A DNA stretch of 64,000 bases from Cloeon dipterum (taxonomy: Eukaryota; Arthropoda; Insecta; Ephemeroptera; Baetidae). The position numbers and the translations under genes were made by a program. Each line of letters begins with the position of its first letter. The first letter of the stretch is position 1. Below are positions 1 through 11,666 of the stretch, piece by piece. The stretch covers positions 12,652,545-12,716,544 of the forward strand of contig NC_088790.1 of assembly GCF_949628265.1 (NCBI RefSeq), in the 5' to 3' direction. The notes beneath the pieces were generated by a model that did no database searches, was not told the DNA's origin, and saw nothing but the letters and a program-made list of their open reading frames with translations.

Positions 1-1167
1 TCTTTCAATATTTAAAACTAGTGTGCAAACTCTTGCAACAGTAAAAATTAAAATTCTACTAATTTACTCCGAAAATTTACAGTGCTTGACCATAATTCCA
101 TGACAAATTTCGATTATTCTCGTCGAGATCTATCCTACGGTGTTAGCCACTATTCCGTGAAACTCTTTGTCATGGAATAAAATAAGATTTCAAGTAGGGA
201 GACGGTGCTTACCATTTAAAAAGAATGCTAACTTAGCACCTAATTTTCTCAAAAATGTAACTCAAACCTCAAGGGCTAGTTTATTCAGTAGCAACTAGGA
301 AACATCATAAAAAGCTGTCAAATGATATCTATCCACTCAAATAAAAAAGCAAATAATTTATTTAATGCAAATCATCACTCCTGTCGAATATCTCAATTTA
401 GAAGTCTTAGTCATGATTACATCCGCGTCATCAGACCGTTTTTTGACACAAATATGACATAACCAAAGGATTAAATAAGACAAACTAGCTCGGTTTATTT
501 TGACTGCACGCTAAACTGGCCCAACGAGTGCGGCGCGATTCCATTGTCCGCGTGTCTCAAGAGTGAAACCGACGTGCATGCAGGTCGCGCTTCTGCCTCG
601 ATTCGTCGCATGGGGCGCGCAATAAAGAGAGAAGAAGCGAGCCGCTCAAAATCCGGTTTTCGTCGTTTTCTCAAGTGCATTTGCTCCTTGAAAAGTGCAT
701 CCTCCGACAGGCCGGCAGCTTTCCCAACCTCGATTCCGTCTCACGGATATGCACTCACCAATTTCGATTACAAACATCCTGATAGTGCAAGCACTTGTTG
801 ATCTTCCTGCGCAAAAAGCGGTCTGTTCGCTCAGATCGATTGATTTCGACTTTAGAAAGCCAGTTCCAAGTACGTACCTGAGATAAAACTCAAACTGGAT
901 CTTTTTGTTTGTATCTTTGTTTTGAGTTATTTCAATTTAAATGTTTTATTAATTATATTATGCTAGTTTCAATGGTTCTCACCACGATAGCGTGAATTTT
1001 TTTCTCTGATCAGGACAAAATATTTTGTAAAAAGAAAATATAATATAATAGATATAAATAGATAATTGCTTAGCTCAGAAATAGATTATCAATAGTACGT
1101 TTAATGCACTAAACAAATCAAGACCGGAACAAACAGGAATCATCGTTGACCTTTACAGCCTTGCAAT
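1..1167. other. AT-rich intergenic DNA
   Basis: No convincing gene was found. A GC-richer patch at about 520-720 is open in several frames on both strands but shows no signal peptide, no family resemblance and no convincing splice sites, so it is left unannotated. Confidence 0.5.
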
Positions 1168-1174
1168 TATAAAA
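1168..1174 (+). promoter_or_regulatory. TATA box candidate upstream of the 44-aa secreted ORF
   Basis: TATAAAA lies on the plus strand 136 bases before the ATG at 1304. Transcription would be expected to start near 1195-1200. The match is exact, but TATA-like strings are common in AT-rich DNA, so its value comes only from its position before a signal-peptide ORF. Confidence 0.3.
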
Positions 1175-1303
1175 TACAGTTATATCTTCTACTGAAAATC
1201 GAAGAGTTAAGTGCCTAAAATACCTAAAATGCATTGAAATTCGTCCGAATTGTCCACCCCCTAAATTGGAAATCCGTTCTCTCAATTAAAATCATCTCAT
1301 CAA

Positions 1304-1438
1304 ATGACAAAAGGCGTGGAAATTGTCCTCATATTGATTTCCGCATTCGTCGTCTCGTCCTCAGAAAAGTCAGCTGGGGGATCTGCTGCTCCACATTCTG
1401 CATTTCCTAGCGGAGCAATTACAGATCAATTATTCTAA
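1304..1438 (+). CDS. Candidate 44-aa secreted peptide
   Basis: A short complete ORF of 45 codons encodes a 44-residue product. Residues 5-17 are a strongly hydrophobic run (VEIVLILISAFVV) after a Lys at position 3, followed by small and serine residues, which is the layout of a signal peptide. The expected mature part is only about 24 residues, rich in Ser, Gly and Ala, and ends DQLF before TAA. A TATA box lies at 1168-1174. A good donor-like string (GTACGT) occurs just after the stop at about 1441, so this could also be the first exon of a differently spliced gene. I do not recognise a family. Its small size makes chance a real possibility. Confidence 0.33.
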   Translation: MTKGVEIVLILISAFVVSSSEKSAGGSAAPHSAFPSGAITDQLF

Positions 1439-4400
1439 TACGTACGTAGGCTAACGCGCGTGCAGTGAAATTACCTGCTACGACGCGTCCAGCGAACTGA
1501 CCTGAATTCGTTTCGTCAGGGCAGCAAACGCGCGAGAAGCTGTTGGCCGGCACCGGTGCAATATAAAATATAATTTAATCATAATAATAACAACAGCAAT
1601 AACAAGCGTCTGAAGCGACTCGCTGAGAGCGGCCAACGCTGCTGATGCCGAGAGATGCCTCGACCCGCACGCCTCGAAACTTTTTCGCCTCGTTTGAGAT
1701 GTAAAATGCAGCTCTGCAATGCCTCTCGGATGAGATGTAACGAGATTGGTCTTTTTTCCTTCCAATGTAATAAGGCAATTCGCCATCATGAAATAAAAAC
1801 ATTATTCCGTTTTTTCATTTTTATTGTTGGGAATTTTAGGCAACTTGTACAATGGAAAGTCAGTTCTTTTACAGTATTTAACATTTTGAGTTCTCATATT
1901 TAATATTTGGAGTTTTAAATTTAGGACTATTGTTTCCTGCTCATGAAAAAATTAGTCCAGGCTGCATTCAAATCTTTCAAAAACATTTCTTAACGAACTG
2001 CCAATAAATTTAATTCTCACCGTTGAAGTTTTTAACTTTCAGTTGGATATAAAGTCACTATCTGAAGACTGCTTCAAACGTTAATAATTTACAAGCAAAT
2101 TGAATTCAGGCAAATAAAAACTTACGATTAATATTTGCAAATTTTCTTAAACAATAGATTTTATACAATTCATTTTTTAACTAAAAAATTTAACATAAAA
2201 TAAGTATTTTGAGTAAGAAAAATGATCACTGTGAAATTGCTCTTAATTAGGATGGGCGGCTGCAAGTGAACATTTGAAGAAACGCCCTTCCTGGCTTCTG
2301 GATTCTCCCTTAGAATAGAGCGCTATTGTGTTCAAATTTGGTAAAAAGAATCAGCGTATAAAAATTAAAAATACTGAAACTAATTAAAAATTCTGACTTA
2401 GGTTCAATTTAGGTTAAGTATAGGCTTATATTTAGACGATATATTGAAAAAAAACAATTGGTGAGTCAATTTTGACACTCTGAAACTAAATTAATATAAG
2501 GTTTTTGCTGCAAATTGAATTTGTAAAAAAGAAGATAAAACAGTTGAATAGAAAAAAAAACTGATCCACAGTCTGATTTTCTCAAAGCTAGTAAAATTAA
2601 CTACATTTTTCATGTTAAAAAATTTTCTTTCAGTCTTCTTTATTTAAAACCTTAAAAAAAAGGAAATAAAACGTATTTTAAAAACAATTTAAAAGTAAAT
2701 CATCATAAAAAAGTAAAGCTCAGACTATTTGGAAAAATTATTGCAAGCATTCTTAACAAGCTTTTTGTTATTTTCCAGGTAAAAGTCTTAAATCTAAGAA
2801 TTACACTAATATCCAGTAAGAATATGACGTAATATCGATTTTAATATGACTTATCAAGTAGAGTATGGCCTATAAAATCATCTCGGTTGAACGAAAAACT
2901 GGCTTCAAAATTCGACTGTTAAACAATTCCTATTAACTTTTTTATAGGATTTTATTCATTCTGAGCTCGAAACGCAGCATTCCAAAAATTCCTAGATATA
3001 ATTAGATTAAATACCACATTTTATTATTATTTCTATATATTTAACGTTTTATGTATGCACTGCCGAATAATCTTACAAGTATATACTTCCTTAATATATT
3101 CCATGAATATTGAGGTTGGTTCATTCTTAACATTAAAATGAATACGAATTTCTGCAGCTGTTGTTGATTTATTCTCAGAGTGCGGATCAATTCATTAAAA
3201 TTTAGAACGGATTTCGCAGAGAGCAGAAAAGAATCGGCAACAATCGAATCTCGTGCTGGCGGTGAGAACAAAAATCGACTCGCGGGTGAACTTTGATCTA
3301 ATTTTCGCCGCTGCCTGAATCAAGTGCTTTTGTCGAGTGCGCCGCATGCTTTCTCAGTGACCCAGAAAGAAAGCAGGCAAAAAATCGCCCACAAGTGAAT
3401 GCGATGATGTGGCTGGCGACTCTTTTATTATTTTTTCTTTTCAATGCGCGCTAGCTCGCGGCACCCACTCTGCAACGAGCGCAGGAGGCGCGAGACGGCG
3501 AGTAAATAAGCCGCGCGCGGCGAGTACTGCTTCGACCCACAGACCGAGCGCGGAGCAAAGCAAGCATGCCTCGTGTGCGAGAATTCATTATCAAGATCAC
3601 GGTCGGCGAGGAGAAAGACGCGGGGCGTGTTCGCCGCGCGAGAATTCCTGACCACATTTCCAAGATTAATTAGCTACTTGACCTGTCCAATAAATCGAAT
3701 CATGTCAATCGCCTTAAACAGTTCGGCGAAAATGATTGCGGCGCCGAATCATGGTTTCATTCGCATGCATATTTCAATGACTCTTCAAGTTTTCATTCAT
3801 TATTGCCATTTAGAGCCGAGATTACCGTCACTTGTACAGCTATTTAATCAATTAAACGCGCGCGAGATGCAAAATAGGCCTAGAAAGGCAGTCGCGGCGG
3901 CCATCTGCCTACTTATTAATCTATTATGGAGAAGAAGCTGCAACTGGAACTGCAGTGAGAAGAGAGAGAGAGAAAGAGAGGTGTGTTCCTCTGGTTGCAC
4001 CGACCCAATGACCGCGTGCAGTGCGTTTAATTCTCGGCTCGCTCGCACATATAAATATTTATCCCAGGCCGAGGGAATTGCATTCCATTGCATATGAATG
4101 CGCGGCTCATTTCGCAGCAAACGCGAACAAACCGAGCCTCATTTTCCTAACAGAGATATTTTATACCGTTGTTTGCCGACCGAAGCATCTTTGACACGTT
4201 TTAATATAATTTCCATCGTAATCGCAACTCTTTCCCTCCTCTTCCGCGAATGCTCGCTTACTTTGCCAATACCCATTTGTCACAAGCTCTTTTCAATCGG
4301 TCTCTTCCTCACTACGGATGTGGTCGAGAATGATTAGGAGTCGCACAATTTCTTACATACCTCGCGATACAAGTTGCATCAAGGTGTCTCACTCAGCATT

Positions 4401-7400
4401 ATCCTGCAGCTTAAATTTTCGACTATAGTTCTAATCTAAAAATGGCCGACAAAGTTAAATAATCTGTCATGCTTATGACATCTTGGGCCTTTAAATTATA
4501 ACGAGACGTGCATGGTGTGAACTAGTTCACCTTGTATTTTTCAGGGATATGGGATATCAATTGTATAATTAAGAGCTCATCAGGTATTGCATTGTTTAAA
4601 CAGCATACCTTTACAGTAAGACCCAGAAATGAATTTCGTGTATTTTAAAATCAACAATTTGAAATTTTTAAAATTGCAAGCGTGTATCTATTTAAATAAA
4701 AATTCAAAATAATTCATTTTATTAAACCTTTCCACGTGCACCTTTCTAAATTAAGAAATTCACACAAATATAAATAAATATGCACTTTTCAACAGTATTT
4801 AGCTTTAGCATGGTTAAAAAACTGTAAAACGGCATATTTTACTTGTTTTCATGACGTTTGGAAGTTCAGATATATCCTTTTAAGACAATTTATTGTTTGA
4901 AACTTGCTACTGAAAAAAATTAAGGTGAAATTTCGCAAGCCTCAGAAACATGATTTTACAAACAAATTGCGAAAAGGGTTATAGGGCGTCAATTTTTGCT
5001 ATTAGGAACCTTAGAAATTTTTCAAATATTCTCTATCAGCAAACAGCCACAAAATTATTCAATTTAGCTACATTTTCTCCATACGGCATTGAAGAACTGT
5101 TGCTATTTTTTACTCCGAAATACTTAGTTATTCTATTTTGTGTTGAATATAGAGTTTTATATAAAAAAATACGTCTGTCGATAAAATTATGAAGTCTTGG
5201 GTTGCAGAAAAATTAGTTCCAAATGGTTATTTTGTAGACGATGCAAAAAATTCTCACTCCCTATATCACAGACGCTTTGTAACGAACATGAACTTTAAAG
5301 CCGATTCAATTGATTGTAGATGTTACAATACGCCAGCAAGGTCTATAGAATCCTGGAAACAAGCAAAGTTCAAAGACAGATAATTGTTCACTTGTCTCTC
5401 ACGGATATAATTTTTTTTACATTATTCAAGCGTTTGTTTCTATCTCGAATCATTCCCGACCTGTGTATGCAAATTTCGTAAAAGTACCCACATCAGCATG
5501 CATAATATTTTTTCAAATACAATGCTGATTGTCTATCTCTAAAGAATGCAGTGTAACATATAAGAAACAATGTTAGGATATTATGTCTTTTGTAAACTTT
5601 TGCATCGCCGGAGTTCGTTGATTAATAAATTTATATTCTAAAAATATTGACGTGGAAAACTCCACACTTTGAATGTTAAATGAAGTTATCAAAATTTCTT
5701 GGCTAGCCCCTCATTCCCAGATTGTGCTGTTTTAAATTGGCAATTATTATCTTTATGGTTTTGATGCTCCAATAGTTCAATTTGAAATGCATGCTAATTT
5801 TTCTGCACAATGTTAAAAATGCTGAAAACTGAGACTTATTAGAGCATAGATCATCAAATTTTCCTAATTTTGTGATAAAATTTAATTGCATTTCCCACAG
5901 GAGTGTTTCACTTGTGTATCGCACCTGCAGCTCTTTGATTCGATCCGCTGCTGCTTTTGTAATTTGATAATTTGCTGTGCGTCCTCAAGCGCGTACAGCA
6001 CACCAGGTGAGAAGGTGCGAAGAATCGAGGCCGACGCGGCTGTCTTTTCAACCCAAAACGACGACATGTTGCTGCGAAGAGTAATTTTATTTCGCAATTA
6101 AAGGTGAACTTTACCGCTTGAGGTTAATCGATGGAATTCGTGTGGGCTTGCAAACGAGTTAGCCTACATCCTTTTCACCCGTTCGGTTCATTTTCGCGTC
6201 TCGCCAAAATTTACCGATCAGGTTGAAAATCCAGCTTAACGTGCGAAAAAACGAACGAGAAAACAATACGCTGATATGTGTTACTTTCTCGTTGGCTTTG
6301 CCGGGATTTCATTTTTGTTTCGATATGATACACAACTCGCGCGTCCATGCAGTATGGCAATGCTTGGCTGATTCATTTCCTCTCGCGTTCTGCGGCCTAT
6401 TTCTGCGGCCGACTGCATGCAGTGGATGACTTTCAATGCTGCTCTCGCCAAGAAAAGGCGAACAAAGTGCTAAATGCATTCATTGTCCGGCGGCTGTGGG
6501 GCCATAGCTTCCATTCAGGAACCTCCTTTGCTGCCAGAACAGTTTCTGTTTCGTTTTCAGATCAGAAAAAATAGTCACGATGCATTCTGTGAATCAATTA
6601 AATATTTTAAAATTTACCTTTCTCTTATATAGAAAAAAATTTAATCACCTGGATTTCTTTTGTATAGGTGTCATCAAATTTTTTTACCATCCCAGTGCAG
6701 GATAGATTTGCGTGACATGACAAGAAAATTATTTACATAGATGTATATGAATTATTTGTATTTTTGTTATTCCCTTCCTTTCTTTTTAGCTCCATTTTAC
6801 CCACAGGTGTTTTTCAGTGTAAGAAACAGTTAGTCCTAATATGTGTTTTATTTTTAGAGAGTAGGTATTATATATAAATAAAAATTTTTATTTTATTAAT
6901 TTTTTAAATCAACCAATACAACGTTTTACTAGTTTAAATATTTTGATCATAGGAAAATACTAAATTTTGATCAACCAACTGCACCAAATTCCTCAAATTT
7001 TGTTCTTTCTTACTTATTAAATTGCTATCATTATTTTTATCCTTAACACATTAAAATTTTTTACATGTAACTTCGGCTTTGGAATTATTTAAGCAAACTA
7101 TCTAACGACATTTGAAACAGAATGGGCGACATCAATTCACCTTTTTAATCAAGGAACCAAAGCGTCACTGGCCCAAGAGCCTGTCCTTGTTGCGTGTTTG
7201 GCACAAAAATCGACATTTTTTGGACCGACCCAGATCCAAACGCTGAACAAGTATATTTATTTTCCTGCCTGCTGCCAGTCTCGTCTTATTGCGAATGCTA
7301 ATTTCTTTCCCACCGAGAGTTCGTGCGACGACATAGCTGTCACGGGCATGACGCGAATCAGCAATAACAACGCCGGTGCCAAAACCGTGCTGATTGCACT

Positions 7401-8172
7401 TGTTGTTACAACCTTGCGTGATATGTCAGCGCACACAAGAGAGGTGGGTGGGAACGCATTCCACCGCGTAGTCATTTTTTATTTTAAGCTCATTAAATTA
7501 TTCGCACATGCCACAATATGGAATTGCTGGTGAACGCTAACTGTCAACTTGCCGCTCTGACCGTGACGTTTTCTGAATGAAATGTTGCGCTCGTTTCATT
7601 AACATTTTATAGCGGATTGAAACAGGACGAAAACTGAAATTTATTATTTATAATTTTGCCAAGTTTTTTTTTCTCGTTGAGATCTATGTAACGGTATATA
7701 TGCCATATTTTAAGAAATTTAAATGCAGTATATATGCCAACAAATTAGTTTGTCAAAAGAGATAAGTTCTTCATGTTATATAGTTGTCTGGATATAAAGA
7801 TCGATAGAGTGAAGTGTTTTTTATTTAATGTCAAGATAGAGTGTATAAAGGGGCTTTTTGCTTTCATGAACTGCTTCCTGGATTTCATTTATAACAATTC
7901 GAACAGCCTCTGTTGAATTGAGCAGCCCTTTATAAATAGGAATTGATTCTGTAGAATGTCAGTTTTTGGTATTGATTCGATTAAAATTACTACCCTGTCG
8001 AGTAAATTGTAAAGCGAGCAACATAAAGTATTTTTTCGGCAGCTATTCATGTCCAAAACACTCCCCTTACCCGGTGCACTAAAGTTTTTTGACTTGATGT
8101 TCTCCAAACAGATGGGAACCACCCCTGCCCGAGACAAATGTTAAAGAACGCGGTGATTTTATCAGGGATCGC
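1439..8172. other. Long intergenic region with a GC-rich island
   Basis: Mostly AT-rich DNA without a supported gene. A GC- and CpG-rich island spans about 3400-3680 and a GA-rich tract lies at about 3958-3981. A 174-codon open frame at 3573-4097 crosses both, but its composition is irregular and no domain or signal peptide is visible. A second GC-richer patch at 7100-7560 also has only uninformative open frames. These patches may be regulatory DNA for the cluster, but that is inference. Confidence 0.4.
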
Positions 8173-8597
8173 TTTTTTGCTCTTTTTATCCCTGTCTGAG
8201 GACCGGGAAGGGCGCGCACTGCAATAGCACGAATGCTGAAACCCGGGTCCCAATAACACCGCGAACGGATAACATGGGCGCACCAGGCCGCACAGGGACC
8301 CAGCCCACTCAAGGGCCACTTGCCTCCGCACCGAGGACTGCATTGAAACGCTAGACATTTAATTTGTCCCGTGAAGCCAAATCACGCATGCTGGAAAGGT
8401 GCAAACCAGCAAGTAGCGAGTCGGCGCCGGTGCGCCTCCCAGCCCGTTGAGCAATTTGAGCATTTCGAGTCACTAAACTAACCACTTTTTTGTTATCTCT
8501 AACATTAGGTAGCCAGTATTAGAACTCCGAACTGCTCAAATACCTCCTATTGCTTTGACACTCCTGAGAATGCCTTAACAATGCGAGCCAGCGGGCT
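8173..8597 (-). repeat. SINE-like retroposon, copy 1
   Basis: A roughly 425-bp repeat is shared closely with the copy at 63038-63471. The plus-strand left edge is a T run followed by GCTCTTTTTATCC, so on the minus strand the unit ends in a short poly(A). The right edge is a shared GCGAGCCA-CGGGCT segment that is also the boundary of copies 2 and 3. Shared internal blocks include GGACCGGGAAGGGCGCGCAC and GAGTCGGCGCCGG. A common far end plus a poly(A) tail points to a full-length non-autonomous retroposon. The family is not identified. Confidence 0.75.
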
Positions 8598-8674
8598 TGC
8601 CACAGAAATTTACAACATTTTTATTAAACAATCTTCCACTTCAGTTGTGGATGCCTTTTATTAGGTATTATTTA

Positions 8675-8968
8675 TTAGAATGGCAGATGATCCAAAATTA
8701 ACTCCCAAATTTCCTTTTTCCTCATTTTCATAGCATATACCGCGAGCTCATTTTCATCTTTTATGAAACTAATATTATCACACACACGGCTGAGTAATCT
8801 TTTAAAATATAGCCTATCATGCTCTTGCAGTCCCTCCGAACCAAACAGCACGCCCAAAAAGTGTGCACAAGTGTCTATACTGATGTCGTTGGATACACTA
8901 TTCAGACTTCTGTCATTCAAACTGAATGCCTTAGCATTAAAATTCCGCCTTACGCTATATTTTTTCGT
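8675..8968 (-). pseudogene. Coding-like fragment between two retroposon copies
   Basis: The minus strand is open for about 97 codons, from just after a TAG near 8970 to TAA at 8675. The product is mixed and protein-like, with an acidic/basic C-terminal segment containing ENELAVYAMKMRKKE and ending DHLPF. The tail has a faint resemblance to the last repeat of an ankyrin protein, but this is only an impression. It starts directly beside the poly(A) of repeat copy 2 and AATAAA-like strings follow the stop. No start codon context, upstream exon or splice site was found, so a retrocopied 3' end or transposon remnant is more likely than a live gene. Confidence 0.3.
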
Positions 8969-8974
8969 CTAGCC

Positions 8975-9387
8975 TTTTTTTAGAACCTCTGCACAGCACT
9001 TCCCGTGGGCTATGAGCTCACTGGGTCCCAGGCCCCAATAACACCGCCGAGCGGATAACATGGTGCCTGAGTGGCCCGAGTGGCGGCAAAGGAGATGGGC
9101 CCAATGTGGCCATCTTTTCGCCTCCACGCACCGAGGTCTTTTAATTTAAACGCCAGAAATTTGTCCATAAAGCCGCTGGCAAGGTGCGCAAACCAGCAAG
9201 TGGCGAGTCGGCGCCGGAGCGCCTCCCAGTCCGTCGAGCAATTTGAACATTTCGAGTCACTAACCTAACCACTTTTTGCCATCTCTGACATTGGGTAGCC
9301 AGTATTAGATCTTCGAACTGCTCAAATACCTCCCATTGCTTTGAAACTCCTAAGAATGCCTTAACAATGCGAGCCAACGGGCTGGTT
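8975..9387 (-). repeat. SINE-like retroposon, copy 2 (diverged)
   Basis: The same repeat as at 8173-8597, but more diverged. It shares the GAGTCGGCGCCGG, GAGTCACTAA and TAGCCAGTATTAGA blocks and the same GCGAGCCAACGGGCTGG boundary. The poly(T) on the plus strand is at 8975-8981, and the 50-60 bases next to it differ from the other copies, so it may belong to a subfamily with another tail. Confidence 0.65.
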
Positions 9388-9992
9388 TGATTTTCCCGGA
9401 GGCTAAAACTTTTTCCTTTACAGAGCTTGCGATTGTCATAATTTCTTTCTGTGTCTGCAAGAAAAAAATCCGTATCACGGAAGTCTTTCAAAATTTTGAA
9501 GTCCTCTTTACACTAAAATCACCCAGAATCGAATCATGGTTCACTAGTTCTGCTCTTAAATTTAGAAGTCAATTTTGATTCATCTACCACTCCAAAAAAC
9601 AATAGCTACGATATGAAAGGAATCCACATCGGAAGTGGAAGATTAAAAAAAATAGTGGTTTTATTTTGCTCTTCTTTTATCCACCTATTTGTTTTTCAAT
9701 AAATGGTATAAGCCAGCTTAAAATTTTATCTTGAGGTTTTGATGATTTTACAAATAAAAAATTCTTTAATGTTTTTTGCATCGTCTCGCATAGCGTCTAA
9801 TGGAAAAATAAAGGTCAGAATCAGAAAGTACTGCGGCAACCTGTAACACTTGCAAGTCCAGCTGGTTGCATACTTTGGAGTTGCGGAAACATCTCTACTA
9901 ACTGGTCCAAATCAACTTTTGTTCAACTCAGGTATTACAAATTTGAGGTATTGAAGTAAAACAGGATGGTATTGGGTTGGAAATATTAATCG

Positions 9993-9998
9993 TTTATT
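9993..9998 (-). terminator. Polyadenylation signal of the 10147-11603 Osiris gene
   Basis: AATAAA on the minus strand lies about 150 bases after the stop codon. This would give a short 3' UTR. Confidence 0.45.
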
Positions 9999-10146
9999 AA
10001 TAAATAGCAATAAATTAAATTTTTGGAAACGTTAAGTGACTATTTTGGCATCATCAGCGGGACTGGCGGTGACCAGAATTGTCCGGTGTTCACGTTCAGT
10101 TGGTAACAGAGAGGAAGAGGGGTGTATTTTGTTTGGGGTGGGTTCT

Positions 10147-11603
10147 TCAGTGCTTCCAGCCGCCGTAGGGGAGGTGGTTCAGGGCTGAGGCAGCCTGCTG
10201 AGCGGCGATGCTGTTGGCGATGTCGTGCGTGGCCGCGATATTATGATACCTGAAAGCGAACGGACCGTTAAGAGCCACCGACAAAAGTCGCACTTGGCGA
10301 AGAGAGTAGAGAGACAGGAAAGTGACAGTGAACTTTTCGCCCTGGGCAAAAACCCAAACAAAGGGAAGCGGCTATATTGCGTCGTATTGCGTTAAGGAGT
10401 GTGTGATTAGTGATTATGAGCGAATTCAGCTCTTCTCAATTGTAAGCTAGCTTTTGAGCAGGGCGTCTGTGAGTTTAAAGTGTAAAAGTGTGTTGTGACT
10501 TACGCGGAGACCTGTCCAGCAAGGGCACCCAGAAGTTGAGCCTGTTCATGGTGCTTGGCATGTTTACTTACGATTAGACTCCTGATAAAAGTGACAATGG
10601 AGATGGCGATCGCAATCAAGGAGCCAATCGCGGCCTTCTTAGCCAGCAGACCCATGCCGATGTACGAGATCACCACCAGGGTGGCCACCTTCAGGATAAA
10701 TCCAACAATCACGGGCAACAGACTCTTGATGATCTTCTTGATGGCACGACCTGCTTTGCCAAAATGTTATCAAAAAGTGCTAACAATTAAAATTGTAGAA
10801 TTTTTTGTTTATTTGAGCCAAAGGCAGAATAAAAACAGGGTTGAATGAGGTTAATTTTGAGGGAAGGTAAGTTTTTATAATAAATAAATTAAATAAATAA
10901 GTTTTTTTAAAACTTATGTTTTTTCTGTAGTAATTTGAATTATCTCCTTTTTCATGGGATGCTTTACTCTGCGTAGGTTGATTTTTCCAGCTTTCGTTTG
11001 CCTTTGATCACACAATTTTAAACATACCTTGTCCATTGGTCAGAGCCTTGACGGTGTCGTACATTCTGCCAGCGACAGTGTCCACCTGCACGGACAGCCT
11101 TCTCTCGGAAGCAGCCTCCTGAACCTTGTCGGCGACATACTGCTGCAAGATCTCTTGCCTTTGCTCCAAGTCACCCTTCTCCTGGCTCAGCACAGCTTCA
11201 GCGGCCACGTCCTCAGCCTTGCGGGCACCGGTAGGTTTCACAGGTCGCACCAATTCGATGCCCTGGCTCAGGACGATGGTCTCTTCAGCCACCAAATCAC
11301 GAACATGTCTGTTTCAAAAGACAATCAATGAATTACCTCGTAATGGAATTATATAGCAAAAAACCTAGCAGGTTTATTTAAAAATATAAAATCTTTAAGC
11401 TAAATGTGTCTGATAGGACTGATAAAAGAATCTTTAAATTTGCCAAATTGAATTTTTGAGAATAATTGAAATCAAAATTGTTCCTACCTGTACGCAGTGC
11501 TCTGGAGGCAGGCGGCCGGGGACTTTGCATGGAGGCAGTCCTGAATGTCGGAGGCGGCCGCAGAGGCAGCAATCAGCAGCACCACGAATGACCACGAGTT
11601 CAT
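10147..11603 (-). CDS. Osiris family protein (DUF1676), 248 aa
   Basis: Four exons at 11603-11488, 11308-11028, 10750-10504 and 10249-10147 join in frame through GT-AG introns into 248 codons plus TGA. Residues 1-18 are a signal peptide. Cys23 and Cys32 form the family's short two-cysteine segment. Residues 55-130 are charged and helical. From Gly133-Arg134 a basic stretch (AIKKIIK) leads into two hydrophobic segments at about 142-168 and 171-192, the DUF1676 core. The C-terminus (215-248) has an AAQQAASALNH helix in the place of the usual AQxLAY motif and ends GGWKH. Osiris proteins are insect-specific, enter the secretory/endosomal system and act in cuticle-forming epithelia; their molecular action is poorly known. 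The family call is firm, but the individual Osiris number cannot be assigned. Confidence 0.9.
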
Positions 11604-11659
11604 GTTTGTGTGACTGCAGCACAGCGAGAAATAATGATGGACACTGGGATAGTGTTGGC

Positions 11660-11666
11660 TTTTAAA
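11660..11666 (-). promoter_or_regulatory. TATA-like box of the 10147-11603 gene
   Basis: TTTAAAA on the minus strand lies 57 bases upstream of the ATG. It is a weaker match than the TATAAAA boxes of the neighbouring Osiris genes but in a suitable position. Confidence 0.35.

Larger units (their letters stand above)
8630..9644. repeat. Inverted pair of 26-nt motifs flanking repeat copy 2
   Basis: The reverse complement of 8630-8655 and the plus strand at 9619-9644 match at 23 of 26 positions. Both contain ATCCACA and GAAGTGGAAGATT, and each motif can itself form a small CCAC/GTGG stem. The pair encloses the ORF fragment at 8675-8970 and SINE-like copy 2. It could be terminal inverted repeats of an old DNA element or two insertions of the same short repeat in opposite orientation. 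Confidence 0.4.

Noticed and set aside
3573-4097. 174-codon plus-strand open frame
   Set aside because: It mixes a CpG-rich and a GA-repeat segment, shows no motif or signal peptide and has no splice or promoter context.
9068-9100. tRNA A-box-like string in SINE-like copy 2
   Set aside because: The string GTGGCCCGAGTGGCGG resembles an A box but is on the strand opposite to the poly(A) tail and is absent from copies 1 and 3.
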